This document shows positions 1 to 5,479 of a stretch of DNA of 14,686 bases, piece by piece. A program made the translations under genes and the position numbers. Source of the stretch: an uncultured Lachnospiraceae bacterium (GTDB lineage: Bacteria; Bacillota; Clostridia; Lachnospirales; Lachnospiraceae); NCBI GenBank assembly GCA_900548905.1, contig URMK01000100.1, positions 1 through 14,686 of the forward strand, written 5' to 3'. The notes beneath the pieces are model-generated. The model was not told the DNA's origin and did not search any database. It worked only from the letters and a program-made list of their open reading frames with translations. The stretch's first letter is position 1. The number at the start of each line of letters is the position of its first letter.

Positions 1-112
1 AAGGTTCCTTACAGGGGCCGCTCTCGCTCGGCCAAAAACGCAGCAGTACTAACGCAGCAAAGGACGCAGCGTAAGGACTGGCGTTTTTAGACGCCCCTTT
101 CAGGAATCCTTG
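1..112. repeat. Long imperfect inverted repeat at the window edge
   Basis: The two halves pair in nested blocks: AAGG with CCTT, TCCT with AGGA, AGGGGC with GCCCCT, and AAAAACGC (34-41) with GCGTTTTT (81-88). A side hairpin GGCCG/CGGCC lies at 17-33. The centre holds three copies of ACGCAGC at 38, 52 and 64 and an inner imperfect stem. The result is one long, branched hairpin. It could be a small repeat element, a structured RNA, or the 3' region of something to the left. The left end coincides with the window edge, so its true boundary and any target duplication cannot be seen. Confidence 0.5.
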
Positions 113-213
113 CAACACCGCCGCTCCAGGGAAATGCAGGGGAGGGGGATGCCGCAGGGCACAAAGGGCTGTCTGAACTGTTACCGCGGGACTAAAAAAA
201 TACCCCTTTTAAA

Positions 214-242
214 TTGCTTTTTGGTAAAAGGTTTCCTATAAT
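214..242 (+). promoter_or_regulatory. Candidate sigma-A promoter for the CPBP/MATE pair
   Basis: TTGCTT (214-219), 17-bp spacer, TATAAT (237-242). The -10 is perfect and the -35 matches the consensus at three of six positions. It lies about 210 bp before the first start codon, which implies a long leader. Confidence 0.45.
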
Positions 243-306
243 AAGCTGTACTATATTTTACGTCCGTATGGCGCCTTGTTTCTTATACCGGCATATCGTA
301 AGATAT

Positions 307-335
307 ATTTTATGACTGTTCGATCTATCTGTCAA
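307..335 (-). promoter_or_regulatory. Candidate leftward promoter
   Basis: Read on the minus strand this is TTGACA (335-330), 17-bp spacer, TAAAAT (312-307). It would transcribe leftward through the structured region at 1-112 and out of the window. No minus-strand gene is visible, so it may serve a gene or RNA beyond the edge, or be a chance match in AT-rich DNA. Confidence 0.3.
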
Positions 336-455
336 TATGATTAACAGTGGTCCGCAGGACCGATACCGTTATGCAGACAGGGAAATCGGAGAACTATCCA
401 AGTCCTCAAACGCCTCCATCGGACATACTGAAAAAGCCCGGAACAGGAGATAAAA

Positions 456-1136
456 ATGAACGAAATAAATAACCTCACCATAAAAGAAGCCCTGCCCTGG
501 CTGGGCGGTTATTTCTGCATTTTGCTTTTGGATACGGCCCTTGATGTCGGGATATGGAGAAGAGCGGGAAATCCCCTTTCCGACTGGATGAATCTGGGAA
601 CCATGCTTGTGAGCGCTTTCCTGTTTTTCCGGTTGTTAACCGTAAAGGTTCCGTGGATCCTGCATCCTATTAAGAAAATTTCTGTAAAAGGTATTATCCT
701 TGCATTGCTGTGCGCCTTCCTTTTTTATCTCCTGCTGGATAACTGCCTGGATCCTTTCTTCGACAGCCTGTTTCCGGCCAGCAGAGAGGCCTACCAGGAT
801 ACCCTTCTTTCACTGGCCCGGGCACCGCTTCCTTCCCTTATCCATGTGTGCCTGCTGGCGCCGGCAGCGGAGGAACTGCTGATGAGGGGATTTCTCCTTC
901 AGGGACTGAAACATACATATAAACCAGTGACAGCACTGCTGGTGTCGGCTTTGTTTTTCGCCTTATTCCATTTTAATATGGTACAGACCCTGTCTGCGTT
1001 TATCTGCGGCCTTGTTCTGGGACTTCTTTATTTGCGGACAGGCTCGCTTCTGTGCTGTGTGATAGCACACGGCGGATATAATCTGCTTTCTTTTTTCACA
1101 GCCATCCTTCCGCTCACAGGCACTGGGGTATGGTAA
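456..1136 (+). CDS. CPBP family intramembrane metalloprotease
   Basis: A 226-residue, strongly hydrophobic protein with about six membrane segments. It carries the three CPBP (CAAX protease and bacteriocin-processing, formerly Abi) motifs: EExxxR at 139-144 (EELLMR), FxxxH at 168-172 (FALFH) and HxxxN at 205-209 (HGGYN). In this family the Glu and His residues form the active site within the membrane. Bacterial members act in peptide processing, bacteriocin self-immunity or protein maturation, and the substrate here is unknown. The start is supported by CAGGAG followed by a 7-nt spacer. Its TAA stop lies inside the 8-bp direct repeat that flanks the palindromic element downstream. Before that insertion the MATE gene would have started only about 30 bp away, which suggests joint transcription. 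The family call is firm and the role is open. Confidence 0.9.
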   Translation: MNEINNLTIKEALPWLGGYFCILLLDTALDVGIWRRAGNPLSDWMNLGTMLVSAFLFFRLLTVKVPWILHPIKKISVKGIILALLCAFLFYLLLDNCLDPFFDSLFPASREAYQDTLLSLARAPLPSLIHVCLLAPAAEELLMRGFLLQGLKHTYKPVTALLVSALFFALFHFNMVQTLSAFICGLVLGLLYLRTGSLLCCVIAHGGYNLLSFFTAILPLTGTGVW

Positions 1137-1411
1137 TCTAACGCAAACATCACAGGAGTCAAATGGCCTCCCTCCCGCTGCCGGTACGGCGTATCCGGGA
1201 TGGAAAAGGAATTTTTTTCAGTCCTTTCAGACCATGGAAAGGAGACCGATCAAGTGTGTCAGTCTCACCAGACGCACTTGATGCCCTCGGGCTCATTGGA
1301 ATGTACGGTCTGATGGACGATGGACTGAAAAAAATCCTTTTCCATCCCGGATACGCCGTACCGGCAGCGGGAGGGAGGCCATTTGGCTCCTGTGATGTTT
1401 GCATAATCTAA
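1134..1411. mobile_element. MITE-like palindromic element with 8-bp target duplication
   Basis: The element proper is 1142-1403 (262 bp). Its ends are inverted repeats of about 82 bp: 1142-1224 against 1322-1403, with two mismatches and one single-base indel by eye. The arms begin (C/T)GCAAACATCACAGGAG. The 8-bp sequence TAATCTAA occurs directly at both edges (1134-1141 and 1404-1411), as expected for a target-site duplication. The left copy contains the stop codon of the CPBP gene, so that gene is preserved. Inner shorter repeats (TCAGACC/GGTCTGA, ATCAAGTG/CACTTGAT) extend the hairpin almost to the centre. There is no transposase, so it would have to move in trans. The open frames inside it are by-products of the palindrome. 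The parent element is not recognised. Confidence 0.85.
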
Positions 1412-1431
1412 GATAACAGGAGCAGCTATTT

Positions 1432-2766
1432 ATGTACAGAGACTTGACCAAAGGAAATATAACTAAAACAATCATTCTGTTCGTCCTGCCCATGATGGCG
1501 GGAAATCTGCTGCAGCAGTTTTATAATATTGCAGATACTCTGATTGTAGGCCGCTTCCTTGGCAGCAATGCCCTTGCTGCGGTGGGATCGGCATATACGC
1601 TAATGACATTTCTCACTTCCATACTGTTAGGGCTGTCCATGGGAGCCGGCGCCTTATTTTCCATCTATCAGGGACAGGGCGACCCGGCACGGCTGAAAGC
1701 TTCCATCCTGCATGCCTTCGGCCTGATCTTTGTCATTGCGCTGGTATTGAATATCGGCGTTTATCTGTTCATTGATCCCATTATGGCCTTTCTGCAAGTG
1801 CCGGATCCGGTTTATGCGTTGATGCGCGAATATCTATGGATTATCTTTGCCGGTATAGGGGCTACCTTCCTCTATAATTTTTTTGCCTGCCTGCTGCGTG
1901 CCATGGGAAATTCTGCGGTACCCCTTCTTTTTTTAGGGATATCCGCCGCCCTGAATATCGGCCTGGATCTGCTGTTTGTGCTTGTTTGTAATTGGGGCGT
2001 GGGAGGAGCCGCCGGTGCAACAGTCATTGCCCAGTTCGTATCCGGCCTGGGGATTGCGGGCTATGCCTTCATCCGCTGCCAAAATCTGCGGCCTTCCCGT
2101 TCGGATCTGCACTGGAACAGCCATATCCTCCGGGAAATAGGCAGCCTTTCCATCCTGACCTGTGTTCAGCAGTCCGTGATGAATTTCGGGATCCTCATGG
2201 TACAGGGACTGGTGAACAGCTTTGGACCGGTGATCATGGCTGCCTTTGCCGCCGCAGTCAAGATAGACTCCTTCGCCTATATGCCCGTACAGGATTTTGG
2301 CAATGCGTTTTCCACCTTTGTGGCACAAAATTATGGAGCGGGAAAAGAAGAACGGATCCGTGCGGGCATAAAAAAAGCGGTACAGTTGACTTTCCTGTTT
2401 TGTATTGCCGTATCCGCGGTAGTAGTGCTTTTTGCCAGACCGCTGATGCTTATTTTTGTTCAGCCCCAGGAGACGGAAATTCTTGCGCAGGGAGTGCGGT
2501 ATCTGCAGGTGGTCGGACTTTTTTATTGGGGGATCGGCTGTCTGTTCCTGCTTTACGGCTTCTACCGTGCCGTCAAAAGACCCGGCATGTCCGTCGTACT
2601 TACGGTGATTTCCCTGGGAATGCGGGTGCTTCTGGCTTATCTGCTTTCGGCTTATATCGGCGTGATCGGAATATGGGTTGCCATCCCTGTCGGCTGGGTG
2701 CTGGCGGATATGGCGGGGCTTCTTTATTACCGGTGCCATAAAAGGGAGCTGATGAAAGTGGAATAA
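1432..2766 (+). CDS. MATE family efflux transporter
   Basis: A 444-residue integral membrane protein with about 12 transmembrane segments, the normal size and form for MATE (multidrug and toxic compound extrusion) transporters. The N-terminus is typical: a charged start (MYRDLTKGNI), then LPMMAGNLLQQFYNIADTLI around 19-38 and the VGRFLG motif near 39-44. The second half repeats the pattern (VQQSVMNFGILMVQGLVNSF), reflecting the two-fold internal symmetry of the family. These proteins export drugs or metabolites against Na+ or H+. The substrate cannot be read here. AGGAG precedes the ATG with a 9-nt gap. The palindromic element sits immediately upstream and may change its expression. A hairpin terminator follows at 2786. 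The closest relatives are probably the DinF/NorM-like MATE proteins common in Clostridia. Confidence 0.95.
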   Translation: MYRDLTKGNITKTIILFVLPMMAGNLLQQFYNIADTLIVGRFLGSNALAAVGSAYTLMTFLTSILLGLSMGAGALFSIYQGQGDPARLKASILHAFGLIFVIALVLNIGVYLFIDPIMAFLQVPDPVYALMREYLWIIFAGIGATFLYNFFACLLRAMGNSAVPLLFLGISAALNIGLDLLFVLVCNWGVGGAAGATVIAQFVSGLGIAGYAFIRCQNLRPSRSDLHWNSHILREIGSLSILTCVQQSVMNFGILMVQGLVNSFGPVIMAAFAAAVKIDSFAYMPVQDFGNAFSTFVAQNYGAGKEERIRAGIKKAVQLTFLFCIAVSAVVVLFARPLMLIFVQPQETEILAQGVRYLQVVGLFYWGIGCLFLLYGFYRAVKRPGMSVVLTVISLGMRVLLAYLLSAYIGVIGIWVAIPVGWVLADMAGLLYYRCHKRELMKVE

Positions 2767-2785
2767 AAGAAAAAGAAATAAAAAT

Positions 2786-2813
2786 GGCAGGCTATGCGGC
2801 CTGCCTTATTTTT
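2786..2813 (+). terminator. Rho-independent terminator after the MATE gene
   Basis: GGCAGGC (2786-2792), 6-nt loop, GCCTGCC (2799-2805), then TTATTTTT. It starts 20 bp after the stop codon. Confidence 0.85.
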
Positions 2814-2960
2814 GAGGGAGGGCCGGCATCCGCTAAGATGCCGGCGAGTTATGAAAAAGAAAAATCTATTAAAAAAAGTCTTGCTGGCTTTGTACATTTA
2901 TAAGATACCATCCAATTGTGTAGCAATCGTGATGAAAATTTGAAAAATTTGTGAAGCATC
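2814..2960 (+). repeat. Intergenic repeat, copy A (hairpin module)
   Basis: Aligns by eye with 3953-4094: GAGGGAGGG, stem GCCGGCATC/GATGCCGGC, (G/A)AGTTATGAAAAAGAAA, TCTATT, GGCTTTGTA, ATCATCCAA-like and AAATTTGAA-like blocks in the same order. The stem is identical in both copies, while the 6-nt loop differs (CGCTAA against TTGGCA). This suggests that the fold matters more than the loop. Confidence 0.8.
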
Positions 2961-2977
2961 CAGTATTTTAGAAAAAA

Positions 2978-3034
2978 ATAAGAAATCCTTAAAGGAACCC
3001 CCAAGGATTTCCTGAAGGATATTATAGTATGATA
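2978..3034 (+). promoter_or_regulatory. Candidate regulated promoter for the traX-like gene
   Basis: The box ATAAGAAATCCTTAAAG (2978-2994) has two half-sites 11 bp apart, the spacing of OmpR/PhoB-type response regulator sites. A related box lies at 2940-2956 (TTGAAAAATTTGTGAAG). TATAGTATGATA at 3023-3034 offers a -10. The arrangement recurs at 4407-4462 with nearly the same box-to-TATAGT distance. There is no good -35, which would fit activator dependence. Function is inferred. Confidence 0.4.
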
Positions 3035-3142
3035 TTTTATAACTGTTCAGCAGGCCGGCGCGTTTACTGCCGCGTCCGTTTGGGCCGCTGCCCGCAGGGT
3101 AAATAACCGTGAATATTTGCCGGTTTCGAAAAGGAGTATAAA

Positions 3143-3895
3143 ATGAATACCTTTACACTGAAAATGATCGCACTCGTCCTTATGGTCATCGACCATATCG
3201 GCTATTATTTTGAAGGAGCCCCTTCGTGGCTGCGATGGCTTGGCAGGGGATCCTATCCCCTGTTTTTATTCTGCATGGTCTGGGGCTTGCGCTACACCAG
3301 AAACCGCGGGGTATATCTGCTGCGCCTGTATCTCATGAGCCTGTTTATGACCTTCTTTTCCTACGGAGTGGATACCCTGTTTGCAGACGGAAACGGATAT
3401 GGCAACCATAATATTTTCCTGCCCATGTTTTTGGTGGGACTGCTCATCACGGCAATAGAAACTTACCAAAAGGATCGGAAAAAAGGAGGCATCCTGCTTG
3501 GCGCAATAGCCCTTGTACAGCTTCTCTACTACCTTCTTCCCAACCTCCTTCCCTTTACCCGCAATCTTTCCGGGGACCTGCTCACCGGAATTGTCCCCAA
3601 CCTGGCGCTTAACGAATATGGCTTCTCCTTCATAGCCTTAGGGGTGCTCATGTATTTCTTAAAAGAAAAGAAGGATTTATTCAGCGTCGCCTATATCATC
3701 TTCTGCATCAGCCAGTTCAGTACGGAAATGCTTGAGTACGGAGGCGTCGGAGCCACCCAATGGCTTATGATCCTCTCCCTTCCCCTGATGCTGCGTTACA
3801 ACAACCAAAAAGGCCCGGGCATGAAATACTTTTTTTACATTTTCTACCCCGCCCATACCTTCCTCCTGTTCCTCCTCGCCAATTATGTTTTCTGA
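3143..3895 (+). CDS. TraX family membrane protein (acyltransferase-like)
   Basis: A 250-residue protein with about eight hydrophobic segments. It opens with LKMIALVLMVIDHIGYYF (6-23), containing the conserved Asp17-His18 pair. A GRGSYPLFLF stretch follows at 34-43, and the protein ends with YFFYIFYPAHTFLLFLLANY. These are hallmarks of the TraX family, named after the F-plasmid pilin acetylase and related to membrane O-acyltransferases. Chromosomal clostridial members are not part of conjugation systems, and their acceptor is unknown, though surface polymers or peptides are plausible. No transfer genes lie nearby. AAAGGAG sits 6 nt before the ATG. The gene stands alone between two terminators. 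A candidate regulated promoter lies about 110 bp upstream and shares boxes with the one before the ABC operon. Confidence 0.85.
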   Translation: MNTFTLKMIALVLMVIDHIGYYFEGAPSWLRWLGRGSYPLFLFCMVWGLRYTRNRGVYLLRLYLMSLFMTFFSYGVDTLFADGNGYGNHNIFLPMFLVGLLITAIETYQKDRKKGGILLGAIALVQLLYYLLPNLLPFTRNLSGDLLTGIVPNLALNEYGFSFIALGVLMYFLKEKKDLFSVAYIIFCISQFSTEMLEYGGVGATQWLMILSLPLMLRYNNQKGPGMKYFFYIFYPAHTFLLFLLANYVF

Positions 3896-3929
3896 AAATA
3901 CCGGACCTTTGTCCGAAACCATAAAAAAA

Positions 3930-3954
3930 CAGGCCCGCAGGCCTGCATGTTTTT
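3930..3954 (+). terminator. Terminator after the traX-like gene, possibly bidirectional
   Basis: CAGGCC (3930-3935), loop CGCA, GGCCTG (3940-3945), then CATGTTTTT. A run of seven A lies on the left side (3923-3929), so read leftward the hairpin is followed by a T run. It could therefore also end the leftward small gene at 4103-4312. A smaller hairpin CGGAC/GTCCG lies at 3902-3915. Confidence 0.8.
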
Positions 3955-4094
3955 GAGGGAGGGCCGGCATCTTGGCAGATGCCGGCAAGTTATGAAAAAG
4001 AAATCTATTTTAATAAGTTATTGGCTTTGTATACATATACGATATCATCCAAGTGTGGAAGATCCGTGAGGGAAATTTGAAGAAATTGTAAAGC
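3953..4094 (+). repeat. Intergenic repeat, copy B (hairpin module)
   Basis: Second copy of the module at 2814-2960: GAGGGAGGG, stem GCCGGCATC (3963-3971) / GATGCCGGC (3978-3986), AAGTTATGAAAAAGAAATCTATT and onward to AAATTTGAAGAAATTGTAAAG. Several small indels separate it from copy A. It ends within about 10 bp of the leftward small gene's stop codon. Confidence 0.8.
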
Positions 4095-4102
4095 TTTTGG
4101 AA

Positions 4103-4312
4103 CTAAAAAATGAATCCCTCATCTTTTGTATCTCTTGTCAGTCCCGAAACCAGATTTTCCATTTCCTGTTTGGAATTCACCTGCCGGGAACGATCAATCA
4201 CATTCTGTCGGGAAGACTCGTTCATTGTGGAAAAAACACGCATGGCATCCATATTTTGGGCTAATGCCATTCCTAACCCTAAAGGTATCTCATCATTATT
4301 TAACAGACTCAT
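4103..4312 (-). CDS. Small conserved protein, OmdA/YdeI C-terminal-like
   Basis: A 69-residue soluble protein on the minus strand. An AAAGGAG ribosome binding site lies 5 nt before the ATG, which strongly supports a real gene. The sequence begins MSLLNNDEIPLGLGMALAQN and continues with MDAMRVFSTM, then an Arg/Gln-rich helix and SKQEMENLV. The pattern of an 'aLaqNmdAM..F..m' segment followed by 'SKqEM..lV' resembles short Firmicute proteins related to the C-terminal helical region of the YdeI/OmdA ('bacteriocin-protection') family. I make that link from memory of the pattern, so it is tentative, and no function is assigned. The gene sits between the two modules of repeat copy B, and copy A lacks it. 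The last residues (DTKDEGFIF) look variable. A promoter was not clearly seen. Confidence 0.7.
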   Translation of the reverse strand: MSLLNNDEIPLGLGMALAQNMDAMRVFSTMNESSRQNVIDRSRQVNSKQEMENLVSGLTRDTKDEGFIF

Positions 4313-4406
4313 ATTTTCTCCTTTGCCGTTTTCGGTGTTTTTGAAGTAACGATAGTATGTGCCTTTACATGAAAATTATTCAAAAACAATCGGTTTTTAG
4401 AAAAAA

Positions 4407-4462
4407 TTAAGAAAATTTTAAAGGAACCGCATAGATTTTTCGGAGGCAACTATAGTATGATA
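4407..4462 (+). promoter_or_regulatory. Direct-repeat box plus -10, matching the traX-like promoter
   Basis: The box TTAAGAAAATTTTAAAG (4407-4423) has TTAAG and TTAAA half-sites exactly 11 bp apart. It is followed 27 bp later by TATAGTATGATA. The surrounding blocks TTTTAGAAAAAA and AAAGGAACC also match 2967-2998. It looks like a site for an OmpR/PhoB-type response regulator. No regulator gene is in the window. Confidence 0.45.
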
Positions 4463-4534
4463 GTCAAAGTAATGCTCAGGTACGATCCGGGAGGATAAAA
4501 CGGAACTGAAAAAGCAGCAGGATAAAATATCCGG

Positions 4535-4563
4535 TTGACAAAAAGCATAAACTGCATTACTGT
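4535..4563 (+). promoter_or_regulatory. Promoter of the ABC exporter operon
   Basis: Perfect TTGACA (4535-4540), 17-bp spacer, TACTGT (4558-4563). The -10 is imperfect but keeps the key TA...T positions. It lies about 95 bp before the ATPase start codon. Confidence 0.6.
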
Positions 4564-4581
4564 ATTAACTGTATAATACAG
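4560..4581. promoter_or_regulatory. Candidate operator overlapping the -10 and start region
   Basis: Inverted repeat CTGTATT (4560-4566), 8-bp centre, AATACAG (4575-4581). The centre repeats ACTGTAT. It covers part of the -10 and the likely transcription start, a position suited to a repressor. The TGTATT/AATACA form resembles operators of small GntR (YtrA-type) repressors that often control ABC exporters. This is inference, since no such regulator is encoded here. Confidence 0.45.
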
Positions 4582-4657
4582 ATGAATTGTAAATCAGTTT
4601 CCACAGGCAAAAATCGGAAATGGATCCGGCCTGAAGGGGAACAAAGGGAGAGAATGT

Positions 4658-5362
4658 ATGAGTGCGCTGGTGGAAGTAAAGGACATGTGCAAGGTTTATA
4701 ACCCGGGTGAAAATGAAGTGCGGGCGCTGGATCATGTAAATGTATCGATTGATGAAAATGAATTTGTAGCTATTATCGGTCACTCCGGCTCTGGAAAATC
4801 CACGCTGATGAATATGCTGGGGTGCCTGGATGTCCCTACGAGCGGAACCTATCTGCTTCATGACCAGGACGTATCCAGAATGAGTGATGACGAACTGTCC
4901 GATATCAGAAACCGGGAAATCGGCTTTATTTTTCAGGGTTTTAACCTGATACCCAATCTGACCGCCCTGGAAAATGTGGAGCTGCCTCTGATCTACAGGG
5001 GTGTGAGCAAAAAGGATCGTGTGGAGCTTTCCAAAGACGCCCTTATGAAGGTGGGCCTGGAAAAACGAATGAACCACAAGCCCTCTGAAATGTCCGGCGG
5101 GCAGCAGCAAAGGGTTGCCATAGCCAGGGCCATCGCACAGGCGCCGCCTGTTATACTTGCGGACGAACCTACCGGTAACCTGGACTCCGGCTCCACCAAA
5201 GAAATTATGGGAATCCTCAAAAGCCTTCACCAGGAAGGGAGAACCGTTATTATCATCACCCATGACAATGATATCGCCGCCCAGGCGGAACGGGTCATCC
5301 GTATCAAGGACGGCTACATTGAAGCGGATTATAATCAGGACCTGGAGGTTTATGAGGAATAG
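4658..5362 (+). CDS. ABC transporter ATP-binding protein, MacB/LolD type
   Basis: The 234-residue ATPase of an exporter, which hydrolyses ATP at the cytoplasmic face to drive the permease at 7340. All motifs are intact: Walker A GHSGSGKST at 41-49, Q-loop Gln93, signature MSGGQQQR at 145-152, Walker B VILADE at 165-170 with the PTGNLDS D-loop, and switch His202 in IITHD. PTGNLDSGSTKEIM and the overall length are typical of the MacB/LolD/FtsE subgroup, which pairs with FtsX-like permeases and works as a mechanotransmission pump. The start follows GGGAGAG. A 117-bp gap separates it from the fusion protein gene and contains a weak promoter candidate. Substrate unknown. Confidence 0.96.
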   Translation: MSALVEVKDMCKVYNPGENEVRALDHVNVSIDENEFVAIIGHSGSGKSTLMNMLGCLDVPTSGTYLLHDQDVSRMSDDELSDIRNREIGFIFQGFNLIPNLTALENVELPLIYRGVSKKDRVELSKDALMKVGLEKRMNHKPSEMSGGQQQRVAIARAIAQAPPVILADEPTGNLDSGSTKEIMGILKSLHQEGRTVIIITHDNDIAAQAERVIRIKDGYIEADYNQDLEVYEE

Positions 5363-5410
5363 TGGGGGTTGCGCAGTAAGGAGCAGAGCAACGGCTGCGA
5401 ATCCGTATTT

Positions 5411-5440
5411 TTACAAGAGTGAGACAGCTCTTTATATAAT
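5411..5440 (+). promoter_or_regulatory. Weak internal promoter candidate
   Basis: TTACAA (5411-5416), 18-bp spacer, TATAAT (5435-5440), 40 bp before the fusion protein start. It could add transcription of the last two genes of the operon. The -35 is poor. Confidence 0.3.
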
Positions 5441-5479
5441 AGGTAACTACCCTATGGGATAAATTATGGAGGAATCAAA

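Larger units (their letters stand above)
113..455. other. Gene-free stretch upstream of the CPBP gene
   Basis: No convincing coding sequence was seen on either strand. The region contains a rightward promoter candidate at 214-242 and a leftward candidate at 307-335 (TTGACA on the minus strand, 17-bp spacer, TAAAAT). A second weak rightward option is ATGACT (312-317), 18-bp spacer, TATGAT (336-341). The last bases carry the CAGGAG ribosome binding site of the gene at 456. Confidence 0.5.
2814..3142 (+). other. Intergenic region upstream of traX-like gene, repeat copy A
   Basis: This gene-free stretch holds copy A of the repeat shared with 3951-4462. From left to right it has GAGGGAGGG, a 9-bp hairpin (2822-2845), GAGTTATGAAAAAG, a 17-bp box (2940-2956), a second box (2978-2994) and a TATAGTATGATA motif (3023-3034). 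A 30-codon frame starts at 2850, but its frame is not kept in copy B. The remaining bases to 3142 contain only the ribosome binding site of the next gene. Confidence 0.6.
4313..4657 (+). other. Regulatory region before the ABC exporter operon
   Basis: No gene was seen. In order the region holds the upstream sequence of the leftward small gene, a 17-bp direct-repeat box (4407-4423) with TATAGTATGATA (4451-4462), a palindrome GGATA-AAA-TATCC (4520-4532), a consensus promoter (4535-4563), an overlapping inverted repeat (4560-4581), and the GGGAGAG ribosome binding site of the ATPase gene. Two promoters could feed the operon. Confidence 0.6.

Noticed and set aside
38..70. Three ACGCAGC copies as a CRISPR or iteron array
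   Set aside because: The repeats are only 7 bp with uneven spacing. There are no spacers of regular length and no cas or rep gene nearby.
1159..1493. Open frames on both strands within and beside the palindromic element
   Set aside because: The forward and reverse frames start with the same peptide because the arms are inverted copies. They lack ribosome binding sites and resemble no protein.
1933..2739. 268-codon open frame antisense to the MATE gene
   Set aside because: It is a compositional shadow: no ribosome binding site, no family-like sequence, and it lies wholly over a confident gene.
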